NCBI GenBank assembly: GCA_016699405.1
Contig: CP064972.1
Coordinates: 620,001 to 684,000, forward strand
DNA length: 64,000 nucleotides
Direction: 5' to 3'
From: Holophagales bacterium
GTDB taxonomy: Bacteria > Acidobacteriota > Thermoanaerobaculia > Multivoradales > JAGPDF01
Below are positions 8,420 to 16,575 of the stretch, piece by piece (the stretch's first letter is position 1; every line of letters starts with the position of its first letter). The notes beneath the pieces were generated by a model, which ran no database searches, had not been told where the DNA came from, and saw only the letters and a list, made by a program, of their open reading frames with translations. Position numbers and translations under genes: made by a program.

Positions 8420-9856
8420 TCAGTGCGCGCCGGGCGTCGCGTCGGCGGCGACCCGGACCGCGAGAGCCGCCGCGGCGATCTCCGGATCCGCGTGCGCGGC
8501 GAGCGCGGCGACGGCGGCGAGCTTCTCGCGCCCCGCGAACTCCCCGGGGCGCGGTGCGTTCGCCGGATCGAGAGCGAGCACCAGCATGTGTCGCGCCGCG
8601 GCCCGGACCTCGTCGGACCTGGCGGGATCGCCGGCCAGGTCACCGGCGACCGCGAGGAAGGCCGGTGCGACCTCGCGTCCGTTGCCGGCGAGCTCGCCGG
8701 CCAGCTCGCCGAGCAGCGCGACGAGGGCCGTCTCGTCGAGCGCGCGGGTCTGCTCGGCGATCTGGTCGACCACCTCGCGCCACGCCGCGCCGGTCGTCCG
8801 CGCGACCGCCAGCGGGCGAACGAAGTGAAAGGGCGCCAGCGCGGCGGCGTAGCGGGAGTGCGGAAAGTCGACGACCCAGCGCTCGCCGGCGAGCTCCTCC
8901 GGCGTGGCGAGGCGCACGGGTCCGCGGGCGGACCAGCTCGCGGGTCCACCCGCGAGCTGCGCGAGCGTGTGGAGCGGACCGCTCGCACCGAGGCCCTCGT
9001 CCACTCGCGGCGCCCAGAGCGGAGTGGCGAGCGCCAGCGCCACGGTCACGGCCACGCGCAGGCCCCAGCCGAAACGCGGCACGAGCCGGCGCAGCCCGGC
9101 GAAGATCGACGCCGCGCCGAAGCCGACCCCGGCGATCAGCAGGCTCGTCGACCAGAGGAAGCGCTGCGCCCAACCGCTGCCGAGCGAGACGCCCGGCAGT
9201 GCGGTCGCGGGATCGCGCGGGTCGACGTGCAAGCGGATCGGTCGGTTCCCCTCGGGGCGCATCCAGAGCCGGGCGAGCGCCTCGAGCGGGCGGTCGAGCT
9301 CGAGACACAGTGCCTCGAGCTCGCTGCCGGCCACCGGGGGAGAGCCGCCGCCGACGGCGGTGAGCGGCCAGGCGCGCGCCGGTCGCTCCCGCAGCGTGGC
9401 GAGCCAGGCGGGCGGCGCGACGATCTCGAGGCGCGGCAGCCCGGTCACCGGGTCGGCCGGCGAGAGGCCGAGCTCGCGCTCGAGCGGCAATGGCCCGCCC
9501 CAGGGCCAACCGTCGACGCCGGCGGCCTCGTCGGTCGCGCGCAACTCGACCGCGGCCGCCCGCCCGCTGTCGAGGGTCAGCTCGAGACGCACGCCGAGCC
9601 GGGCGTGTGCCTGGCGTCGCGGCGGCGTCGCCGCACTCTCGTCGAGCGCGACGGGCTCGATCTGCCAGAGCCGCGCGACGACGCGAGCGTCGGCCCGTGC
9701 GGTGAGCCGGGCGACGAAGCGCTCCGCCGCGGCCGCCCCCCGGTCCGCATTCCAGCCGTTGAGCAGCAGCAGGACGCCCGCGACGAGCAGGAGGGCTCCG
9801 CCGAGGCGGCGCCCGCGGGCCGCCGGCGCGGAAAGCAGAGTCGTGGAGTTCGACAT
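8420..9856 (-). CDS. Membrane protein of unknown function, tandem paralogue of the previous gene
   Basis: Not recognised by family. It is 478 residues with an N-terminal helix (LGGALLLVAGVLLLLNGW), a soluble domain of about 230 residues, two mid-protein membrane helices (FLWSTSLLIAGVGFGAASIFAGL and a second), and a helical C-terminal region ending in a HEAT-like repeat (AALAAHADPEIAAAALAVRV). Architecture and several segments match the gene that follows it on the same strand, so the two arose by duplication. I chose the ATG at 9856 over the GTG at 9865 because a -10-like TAGGAT (minus strand 9872-9867) ends ten bases upstream and no Shine-Dalgarno site exists. It diverges from mqnE with only 67 bases between starts, so the two promoters overlap. 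A role in the envelope is likely but unproven. Confidence 0.75.
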   Translation of the reverse strand: MSNSTTLLSAPAARGRRLGGALLLVAGVLLLLNGWNADRGAAAAERFVARLTARADARVVARLWQIEPVALDESAATPPRRQAHARLGVRLELTLDSGRAAAVELRATDEAAGVDGWPWGGPLPLERELGLSPADPVTGLPRLEIVAPPAWLATLRERPARAWPLTAVGGGSPPVAGSELEALCLELDRPLEALARLWMRPEGNRPIRLHVDPRDPATALPGVSLGSGWAQRFLWSTSLLIAGVGFGAASIFAGLRRLVPRFGWGLRVAVTVALALATPLWAPRVDEGLGASGPLHTLAQLAGGPASWSARGPVRLATPEELAGERWVVDFPHSRYAAALAPFHFVRPLAVARTTGAAWREVVDQIAEQTRALDETALVALLGELAGELAGNGREVAPAFLAVAGDLAGDPARSDEVRAAARHMLVLALDPANAPRPGEFAGREKLAAVAALAAHADPEIAAAALAVRVAADATPGAH

Positions 9857-9923
9857 CGACGACACGATCCTAGCGTTCTCGTCGTCCGGGTCGCGGCGGA
9901 GCGTTTGCTATTCTCGCCGCGCC

Positions 9924-11036
9924 ATGGACGCCCCCGCACTCTCCTCTTTCCCCGCGCCGCTGCGGCCGATCGCCGAGAAGGTTCTCGCCGGCGTGCGGCT
10001 CGATGCGGCCGAGGCGCTCGCCTGCTTCGCCACGCCGCACGTGCTGCATCTCGGCCGGCTCGCCGACGTGGTGCGCCGCCGGCTGCACGGCAAGGTGGCG
10101 TACTACAACCTCAACCGGCACATCAACCCGACGAACGTCTGCGTCTACACCTACAACTGCAAGTTCTGCAGCTTCGCGGCGATGAAGGGCGAAGAGCACG
10201 CCTGGCAGATGAGCCACGAGGAGATCTATCGCTTCGCCGGCAAGCAGGGGGGCAACGAGGTCACCGAGTTCCACATCGTCGGCGGACTCCATCCCGACCT
10301 TTCGCTCGACTGGTACCTCGAGATGCTGCGCGGCCTGCGCGAGCGCTTCCCGGCGGCGCACCTCAAGGCGTTCACCGCGATCGAGATCGGCTGGTTCGCC
10401 AAGCGCGAGAAGCTGTCGATCGAGGAGGTCCTGCGGCGACTGGTCGAAGCGGGGCTGGGGTCGCTGCCCGGCGGCGGCGCCGAGATCTTCGCGCCGGAAG
10501 TGCGCGAGGTGATCTGCGACGGCAAGCTCGACGCCGAGGAGTGGATCGAGGTCCACCGCACCGCGCATCGCCTGGGGCTGAAGAGCAACTGCACGATGCT
10601 CTACGGGCACGTCGAGAAGCCCGAGCACCGCGTCGACCACCTGTTGCGGTTGCGCGAGCTCCAGGACGAGACGGGCGGCTTCAACGCCTTCATCCCGCTC
10701 GCCTACCACCCCGAGAACAACTACATGGGGCTGCGCTACCACACGACCGGCCTCGAAGACCTGCGGACGCTCGCCACCTCGCGGCTGGTGCTCGACAACA
10801 TCCCCCACCTCAAGGCCTACTGGGTGATGGTGACCCCGAAGCTCGCCCAGGTGGCGCTCTCTTTCGGCGCCGACGACCTCGACGGCACGGTGGTTTCCGA
10901 GACGATCTACCACATGGCCGGCGCCGAGACCGCGCAGATGATGCCGCGCGCCGAGCTCGAGCGGGTGGTCCGCGAGGCCGGCTTCGATCCGGTCGAGCGC
11001 GACACCCTCTACCGTCCGGTCGGTCGCGCGGCGTAG
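9924..11036 (+). CDS. mqnE: Aminofutalosine synthase (radical SAM, menaquinone biosynthesis)
   Basis: MqnE joins a carboxyvinyl-benzoate precursor to the adenosyl moiety of SAM, giving aminofutalosine in the futalosine route to menaquinone. The 370-residue sequence carries the family's HINPTN lead into the cluster motif, the GGLHPDLSLDWY segment, LGSLPGGGAEIF, SNCTMLYGHVE and LRELQDETGGFNAFIPLAYH, all characteristic of MqnE. The [4Fe-4S]-binding cysteines read CVYTYNCKFC: Cys73, Cys79, Cys82, i.e. CX5CX2C instead of the usual CX3CX2C. The bases support this reading without a frameshift. The start ATG has no Shine-Dalgarno site; TGCTATTCT (9906-9914), an extended -10-like element, ends nine bases before it. 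Other mqn genes are not in the window. Identity is confident; the spacing is odd. Confidence 0.93.
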   Translation: MDAPALSSFPAPLRPIAEKVLAGVRLDAAEALACFATPHVLHLGRLADVVRRRLHGKVAYYNLNRHINPTNVCVYTYNCKFCSFAAMKGEEHAWQMSHEEIYRFAGKQGGNEVTEFHIVGGLHPDLSLDWYLEMLRGLRERFPAAHLKAFTAIEIGWFAKREKLSIEEVLRRLVEAGLGSLPGGGAEIFAPEVREVICDGKLDAEEWIEVHRTAHRLGLKSNCTMLYGHVEKPEHRVDHLLRLRELQDETGGFNAFIPLAYHPENNYMGLRYHTTGLEDLRTLATSRLVLDNIPHLKAYWVMVTPKLAQVALSFGADDLDGTVVSETIYHMAGAETAQMMPRAELERVVREAGFDPVERDTLYRPVGRAA

Positions 11037-11162
11037 CACGCGCTGCGTTGACAGACGACCGGCGCGAGGGGACGGCGACCTCCGCCGTGCGCCGACGCCC
11101 GGCGAATCCCTGCCTCTCCCCGGTTTTCACCGGCGGAATCCTGGGCGGTCCCGCGGATCGCT

Positions 11163-11855
11163 GTGCTAGCCTCGTGGACTGACAGGACCCGCGCGGCGCC
11201 CACGACCTTGGCCGAAAGTCCGACCTATCGCTACCTTGCCGTCGACGGCCCGATCGGGGTCGGCAAGACGACGCTCGTCGATCTGCTGGCAAGGCGGTTC
11301 GAGGCGGTGCGGGTGCTCGAGGACGTCAACAACCCGTTCCTCGCCGACTTCTACCAGGACCGCCCCGGCGCGGCCTTCCAGACGCAGCTCTACTTCATCC
11401 TGCAGCGCTACAAACAGCAACAGGAGATCGTCCAGCGCGAGCTCTTCCAGCGCACGCTGGTCTCCGACTACTGCTTCCAGAAGGACCGGATCTTCGCCTA
11501 CCTGACGCTCTCGGACGACGAGCTGATGCTCTACGAGAAGCTCTATACCGTCCTCGAGCCGCAGGTGCCGGTGCCCGACCTGGTGATCTACCTGACCGCC
11601 GACGTCTCCACCTGCATGTCGCGGATCCGCAAGCGCCAGCGCAGCTTCGAGCGCGAGATCTCCGAGGAATACCTCGCCGAGCTGATCGACGCCTACAACC
11701 ACTTCTTCCACTACTACAACCGCTCGCCGCTGCTCGTCGTCGACACGCGGCACCTGAACTTCCCTACCCGGCCCGAGGACTTCGAGCAGCTCGTCGCCCA
11801 GCTCTCACGTCCGATCAAGGGCACCGAGTACTTCATCCCCGCCGGCAAGCGCTGA
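11163..11855 (+). CDS. Deoxynucleoside kinase family protein
   Basis: Phosphorylates deoxynucleosides with ATP in the salvage pathway (family knowledge). Visible motifs: beta strand plus P-loop YLAVDGPIGVGKTTL, the substrate-site region SDYCFQKDRIFA, and an arginine-rich lid (SRIRKRQRSFE), in the order seen in bacterial dGK/dAK-type kinases. The frame opens at GTG 11163 (230 residues), but an extended -10-like TGCTAGCCT covers 11164-11172, so translation may really begin at TTG 11208, giving 215 residues that start right before the P-loop strand. No Shine-Dalgarno site favours either. Substrate preference (purine or pyrimidine) cannot be told. It follows mqnE by 126 bases. Confidence 0.88.
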   Translation: MLASWTDRTRAAPTTLAESPTYRYLAVDGPIGVGKTTLVDLLARRFEAVRVLEDVNNPFLADFYQDRPGAAFQTQLYFILQRYKQQQEIVQRELFQRTLVSDYCFQKDRIFAYLTLSDDELMLYEKLYTVLEPQVPVPDLVIYLTADVSTCMSRIRKRQRSFEREISEEYLAELIDAYNHFFHYYNRSPLLVVDTRHLNFPTRPEDFEQLVAQLSRPIKGTEYFIPAGKR

Positions 11856-11890
11856 GCGGCGCCGACGCCACCCGCTCCCGCCGCGCCGAA

Positions 11891-12976
11891 TCAGGGCGCG
11901 GCCGGGTGGAGTTGCACCGCAAGGGCGAGGGGTCGGCCGTCGCGAAGGAGGTCGATCCGCACCGTTCTCCCCGCGAGGGCGGCGATCTGTCCAGGCACCT
12001 GCCGCGCATCGGCCAGCGGCGCGCCGTCGATCGCGACCAGCACGTCCCCGGCGACGAGACCGCCCGCTTCGGCCGGTGAGCCGTGGGCGACGCTCTCGAC
12101 GACGATGCCGTCCCGGCGCCCCAGGCGCGCTTGTTCCGCCGCAGCGAGCGGACGCGAGACGATGCCGAGAATCGCCGGACGACTCTGGGCCCAGAAGACG
12201 GCGACCTGATCGTCCGGACCGAGCGTCGAGAAGATCGCCTGGGTTCGCGCGGCCTCGGCTTCGGCGAGGGCCTCGGCGGCGGAGCCCGTCGCCCGGGGCC
12301 GGAAGGGAACGACCTCGAGGCCGGCGCTGCCGAGGGGCGTGAAATGCCCGTAGACGACGATGAGCGCCGCGCCCAACGCCCGCCCCTGTTCGAGCACCAG
12401 GGCGAGATCGGGCGTCCTCGTGGCGCTGGCGGCCCCGAGCAGCACGTACTCGTGCTCGGAGAGCGCCAGGCGGTCGGCGCCGCTGTCGCCGGTGCCGAGG
12501 TAGATCCGCGGCGCCGCCGGCGGTGGCAGGAGAGCCGCGCCGACGTACTCGGCCGCCTGGAAGCGATCGCGATACGGGTTCCCCGAGTCCGCGGCAGGCG
12601 GGGACGCCGGACCTTCCGGATCGACCGCGACGAGACTCGGATTGGCCGGGTCGAAGCGCACCGGGACGACGGCGCCGGGTTGGAACTGCGGGATGGCGAT
12701 GCGCGAGACCGTCGTCTTCTCGATTCGCGCCTCGAACGGCGGACGGTCGGGGGAATCGACCTCGACGCGCATGCCGATGACCGGGTTGTCGTTGATCGTC
12801 CAGCCGGTGTCCCAGATCTCGAGGATCCTCGCGGTGGCGGAAACGCCGCGTTGCGCCAGCTCCGGCGTGAGTCCGCCGCCGACGTCGAGCAGGAGTGCGG
12901 AGCAACCCGAGAGGGCGAGACAGGCGGGAAACGCCAGCCGCCAGAACCTGCGAGACCACCCACGAGCGCTTGACAC
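11891..12976 (-). CDS. Secreted lipoprotein with C-terminal PDZ domain
   Basis: GTG start at 12976 with a strong GGAGGTGA site. The 361-residue product has a basic start, a hydrophobic segment and the lipobox LSGC with Cys25, so it should be a lipid-anchored envelope protein. Residues about 35-130 form an all-beta domain (ARILEIWDTGWTINDNPVIG) resembling the DUF3592-like domain found in extracytoplasmic proteins. The last ~85 residues are a PDZ domain: GIVVESVAHGSPAEAGGLVA, GDVLVAIDG. No protease triad is present, so it is a binding or scaffold protein and not a DegP-type protease. It is convergent with the kinase gene (35 bases apart) and stands alone. Partner unknown. Confidence 0.82.
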   Translation of the reverse strand: MSSARGWSRRFWRLAFPACLALSGCSALLLDVGGGLTPELAQRGVSATARILEIWDTGWTINDNPVIGMRVEVDSPDRPPFEARIEKTTVSRIAIPQFQPGAVVPVRFDPANPSLVAVDPEGPASPPAADSGNPYRDRFQAAEYVGAALLPPPAAPRIYLGTGDSGADRLALSEHEYVLLGAASATRTPDLALVLEQGRALGAALIVVYGHFTPLGSAGLEVVPFRPRATGSAAEALAEAEAARTQAIFSTLGPDDQVAVFWAQSRPAILGIVSRPLAAAEQARLGRRDGIVVESVAHGSPAEAGGLVAGDVLVAIDGAPLADARQVPGQIAALAGRTVRIDLLRDGRPLALAVQLHPAAP

Positions 12977-13184
12977 GCGTCACCTCCACGACCGAGGCCT
13001 CGCCTTTCGCGACGGGGCTTTCGGAACCCCTCGTCGATGTCGAGGACCTTCCTTCGTGATTAGGAGCGCAGCGGAGAGCCTGCCGGGGACGGGAGCCTCC
13101 CATCGCCCCAAGGGTCGCGCAGGAGTACGCTCTGCAAAGCCTGGTCCGGGGCCGGGCGTGGCGCTGCGCAACGGGAGGTGGTCG

Positions 13185-16100
13185 ATGAAGAGCCTTCTTC
13201 GCCACGGTCACGGTCCGCGTCGCTGTCTGCGGTCGCTCCGCGAGCCCCTCGTCCTGCTCTTCGTGCTCGTGACTGCCGGCGCGAACGCGCGGGCGAGCGA
13301 GAGGGTTCACTTGCCCTTCTGGGCGTCGGGCACCCTGGCCGTGCGCGCGGTCGACGAGACGCTCGCGGGACGGGCGGGCGCGCCGACGAGCGCGGGGAAC
13401 GACGCCGAGCTCCGGCGACGGATCCAGCTCCTGCTGTTCCCTCCGGACGAGCTCGGCGTGGATCGGCTGCTCCCGGTCGAAGGGGCCGTCGACTCGCTCT
13501 TCGTCGCGGCCCCGGACCTGGTCATCCGACTGCGACTGCCAGCCCGCTTTCTCGCCACCGGCGTCACCGACGAGCTGCTCGAGCGCCTCAGCCGACAGCT
13601 CGTGCTCGGACTCGATGCCTGGCCGGAGCTTCTGCGCCTGCACCTGGCGGTGGTCGATCCGGACGACCCCCGGGCGCGCCGGCGGACGCTCGCCTCCTAC
13701 CTCCCGGCGGTCGATCCCGCGCTCCGCCGAAAGAGCGCCGACGAAGGCGCAGCCTCGCCCGCAACGTTGGTGCGGCGAGTCGACTCCGCCGTCCCCGGAG
13801 CGCTCGACGGCAAGGTGATCTTCGTCAGCCAGGCGCACGGCTATCTCGACTACGACAACGCCAGCGCCTGGACGACGCAGCGCGGGATCACCCACGGCAT
13901 CGTCGAGGACTTCGTCAACGCCGAGGCGGTCAACGAGTACTTGTTGCGCTATCTGCGCCGTGCCGGAGCCCAGGTCTTCACGCTGCGCGAGAGCGACCGC
14001 AGCGCGGCGATGGTGATCGTCGACGAGGGCGACGGCTCGAGCCGGCCCGACAACGGGACCTACGTCGAGAGCGGCGCCGCGGGCGCCTTCTCGAGCTCGG
14101 GGCTGCGGGGTTTCCGCAACTTCCAGGCGCCGTACGGCCCGACGACCGACCCGTTCACCAACGGCGGCACCGATCGACTGCTCGCCACCGCGACGAGCGA
14201 GACGGCACGCGCCACCTGGACGCCGTCGATTCCCGCCGAGGGCGACTACGACGTGTCGGTGGCGTACTCCCGGGACGGGACGAACCGCGCGAGCGACGCC
14301 CACTACATCGTTCGCCATACCGGTGGCGAGACCCACCTGCGCGTCAACCAGGAGCGCCACGGCTGGGTCTGGGTCTTCCTCGGGCGCTTTCACTTCGCCG
14401 CGGGCTTCCACCCGGAAAGCGGGGCGGTGGCGCTCGCCAACGACTCGGGCGAGCCGGGCGAAACGGTCTCCGCCGACGCGGTGCGCTTCGGCGGCGGGAT
14501 GGGCGACGTGCTCGGCGAGCATCACGCCACGCTCAGCGGGCGACCGCGCTGGGAGGAGGGCGCGCGGACGTTCACCCAGTTCATGGGCGCGGCCAATGCG
14601 ATCTACGCCGGCGGCGATGTCTCGGCGCGATCCAAGTTCGCGGCCTGGGAGCACGTCGACGGCGTCGAAGACTCGGTCTACCTTTCGTGGCATTCGAATG
14701 CCTTCGACGGCACGGTGCGCGGCACCAGCAGCTACATCTACAGCGCCAACCCGCCCGACAACACCTACGACCCGACGCAGAGCGTGCCCGGGTCGGCGGC
14801 GTTGATGAACCGGATCCACGACGAGATCGTCAACGACCTGCGCGCCGGCTGGAGCGCGAGCTGGCAGAACCGTGGCTATCGTTCCGCCTATTTCGGCGAG
14901 ATCAACCCGAGCTACAACCCGGAGATGCCCTCGGCGCTGCTCGAGGTCGCCTTCCACGACAACGCGAGCGACGCGGCGGCGCTCAAGTCGCCGCGCTTCC
15001 GCCAGATCGTCGCGCGAGCCATCTACCAGGGGATCGTCAAGTACTTCGCAGGCCGCGACGGCTTGCCCGTCCACCTCCTGCCGGAGCCGCCGCGCGAGGT
15101 CGAGGCGCACACCACCGGAGCCGGCGAGGCCGTCGTCTCGTGGGTCGCGCCGCTTACCGATGGGGGCGGGCTCTACGGCGATGCCGCCACCGGCTATCGC
15201 CTCTACCGCAGCCAGGACGGGCGCGGCTTCGACGACGGCGCCTCGGTCGCCGGCACGAGCGTCACCCTCACCGGCCTCACCCCCGGCGAGACGGTCTACC
15301 TGCGCGTGACCGCGGTCAACGCGGGCGGCGAGTCGCTGCCCGGTGAGACGCTCGTCGTGCGCCCGCCGACGGCCGCCGAGCCGCACGTCCTCCTGGTGCA
15401 AGGCTTCGACCGGCTCGACTCGGCGATGCTGCTGCGCCAGGCCGAGCCGGGGCTCGGCGGCACGGTGGAGCGGATGGACCTCGCGCGGATGAACCGCTTC
15501 GACTACCTCGTCGAACACGCCGAGGCGCTGCGCCACCTCGCGGTGGCCATCGACTCGGCGTCCAACGAGGCGATTGCCTCCGGGCGGGTGACGCTCGACC
15601 CGTCGAGTCCGGCGGCCGTCTTCTGGGAGCTCGGCGAGGAGTCGACGGTCGACGAGACGTTCAGCTCGGCCGAGCAGGCGCGCGTGCGGAGCTACCTCGA
15701 CGCCGGCGGGCGCCTGATGGTCTCGGGGGCCGAGATCGCCTGGGATCTCGATCTGCTGGGCAGCGCGGCCGATCAGACCTTCTACCGCGAGGTGCTGCGC
15801 TCCCGCTACGTCGCCGACGACGGCGAGACCTATCAGGTGGACAGCTCGCCCGGCGGCCTCTTCGACGGGCTCGCCGGTCTCGCCTTCGACGACGGGACCC
15901 ACGGCACCTACGACGTCGACTATCCCGACGTGATCCAGGGTGAGGGCAGCGCCGCGGTCTGTCTCGCCTATGGCGGCGGTCTCGGCGCGGCCGTCGCGGC
16001 CGACAACGGGAGCTCTCGCGTCGTCAACCTCGGCTTCCCGTTCGAAACGATCTATCCGGCCGAGAGCCGCCGCGCCGTCCTCGAACGCGTCGCCGCCTAC

Positions 16101-16238
16101 TTCGGCCTGGCGCGCCTGCCGGCGATCTTCAGCGACGGCTTCGAGTCGGGCAGCCCCGGGCGCTGGTCGGCCACCGTGTCGAAGGTGGCCCCTCGCCGGA
16201 GGATCGGGCCGACACCCCACCGCGCCCTCGGCCATTGA
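13185..16238 (+). CDS. Secreted N-acetylmuramoyl-L-alanine amidase-like mosaic with golvesin-type and FN3 domains
   Basis: The ATG at 13185 follows a good GGGAGG site and gives 1017 residues starting with a signal peptide. Residues about 210-620 read as an amidase_3 fold interrupted by a beta domain: QAHGYLDYDN near 215, then WHSNAFDGTVRG near 502, and PSALLEVAFHDNASDAAAL near 590, which correspond to the His/Glu zinc-site segments of peptidoglycan amidases. The inserted domain (about 305-440; ending in SADAVRFGGG) resembles golvesin C-terminal domains. FN3 follows (about 645-735), then a GATase-like/flavodoxin-like domain (YLDAGGRLMVSGAEIAWDLD). The tail has SDGFESGSPGRWSATVS, a segment also found in the lipase at 31853. 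Likely cleaves or binds peptidoglycan outside the cytoplasm. The first His motif is divergent, so activity is uncertain. Confidence 0.82.
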   Translation: MKSLLRHGHGPRRCLRSLREPLVLLFVLVTAGANARASERVHLPFWASGTLAVRAVDETLAGRAGAPTSAGNDAELRRRIQLLLFPPDELGVDRLLPVEGAVDSLFVAAPDLVIRLRLPARFLATGVTDELLERLSRQLVLGLDAWPELLRLHLAVVDPDDPRARRRTLASYLPAVDPALRRKSADEGAASPATLVRRVDSAVPGALDGKVIFVSQAHGYLDYDNASAWTTQRGITHGIVEDFVNAEAVNEYLLRYLRRAGAQVFTLRESDRSAAMVIVDEGDGSSRPDNGTYVESGAAGAFSSSGLRGFRNFQAPYGPTTDPFTNGGTDRLLATATSETARATWTPSIPAEGDYDVSVAYSRDGTNRASDAHYIVRHTGGETHLRVNQERHGWVWVFLGRFHFAAGFHPESGAVALANDSGEPGETVSADAVRFGGGMGDVLGEHHATLSGRPRWEEGARTFTQFMGAANAIYAGGDVSARSKFAAWEHVDGVEDSVYLSWHSNAFDGTVRGTSSYIYSANPPDNTYDPTQSVPGSAALMNRIHDEIVNDLRAGWSASWQNRGYRSAYFGEINPSYNPEMPSALLEVAFHDNASDAAALKSPRFRQIVARAIYQGIVKYFAGRDGLPVHLLPEPPREVEAHTTGAGEAVVSWVAPLTDGGGLYGDAATGYRLYRSQDGRGFDDGASVAGTSVTLTGLTPGETVYLRVTAVNAGGESLPGETLVVRPPTAAEPHVLLVQGFDRLDSAMLLRQAEPGLGGTVERMDLARMNRFDYLVEHAEALRHLAVAIDSASNEAIASGRVTLDPSSPAAVFWELGEESTVDETFSSAEQARVRSYLDAGGRLMVSGAEIAWDLDLLGSAADQTFYREVLRSRYVADDGETYQVDSSPGGLFDGLAGLAFDDGTHGTYDVDYPDVIQGEGSAAVCLAYGGGLGAAVAADNGSSRVVNLGFPFETIYPAESRRAVLERVAAYFGLARLPAIFSDGFESGSPGRWSATVSKVAPRRRIGPTPHRALGH

Positions 16239-16240
16239 CG

Positions 16241-16284
16241 AAAAACCCCTCCCCAAGCCGATCGCTCCCGGCCCGGAGAGGGGT
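16241..16284 (-). terminator. Intrinsic terminator for the 29-residue protein gene
   Basis: On the minus strand a ten-pair stem (16284-16275 with 16254-16245, one G-U pair) is followed directly by five T residues. It sits after the stop of the small lysine-rich gene and between it and the convergent amidase gene. On the plus strand the stem also forms but lacks a run of T, so it is directional. Confidence 0.75.
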
Positions 16285-16342
16285 GGTTTCGCTGGGCGAG
16301 CCGCCTCGCGTCAAACCGACGCCGGGCCGCTCGGCGAGCCGG

Positions 16343-16432
16343 CTACTTCTTTACCGTCTTGGTGTCCTTGCCCTTGCCGGCCTTCTGCTTCTGGGCCTTC
16401 TCCTTGTCCTTCTTGCCTCCCTTGTCTCCCAT
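16343..16432 (-). CDS. 29-residue lysine-rich conserved-type small protein
   Basis: A very short gene reading MGDKGGKKDKEKAQKQKAGK and ending in TVKK. Support comes from signals, not length: an AAAGGAG ribosome site seven bases before the ATG at 16432 and a strong intrinsic terminator 60 bases after the stop. Composition is almost entirely Lys, Asp, Glu, Gln and Gly with no hydrophobic core, so it should be disordered and soluble. Short MGDKGGKKDKEK-type proteins are annotated as hypothetical in other bacteria from memory, without a known role; RNA or DNA binding would suit the charge but is a guess. It lies alone between the amidase gene and the membrane protein at 16576. Confidence 0.7.
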   Translation of the reverse strand: MGDKGGKKDKEKAQKQKAGKGKDTKTVKK

Positions 16433-16575
16433 CGCGCGGCTCCTTTCAAATGCTCTCGTCGAGCGTTGAACGAAAAGGGTCCTCGACCCCCACGGCGGAA
16501 ACTCGCGCGATCCTACCTCGCCTCCCCGACCGTGCAAGAGCCCCGACCGGCGACGAGAGACGAACCGTGGCGGCG

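Noticed and set aside
11047..11052. TTGACA after mqnE as a promoter for the kinase gene
   Set aside because: No TAnnnT box occurs 16-18 bases downstream; the better -10-like box is TGCTAGCCT at 11164.
12969..12976. TTGACA as a promoter -35 box for the plus strand
   Set aside because: It lies at the start codon of the minus-strand lipoprotein and no -10 box follows at the right distance.
11805..16256. A 1483-codon open frame on the minus strand, overlapping the lipoprotein and the amidase mosaic
   Set aside because: High GC leaves few stops in antisense frames. It has no recognisable domain, is rich in Arg/Gly/Ala/Pro and is antiparallel to well-supported genes with ribosome sites, signal peptides and family motifs.
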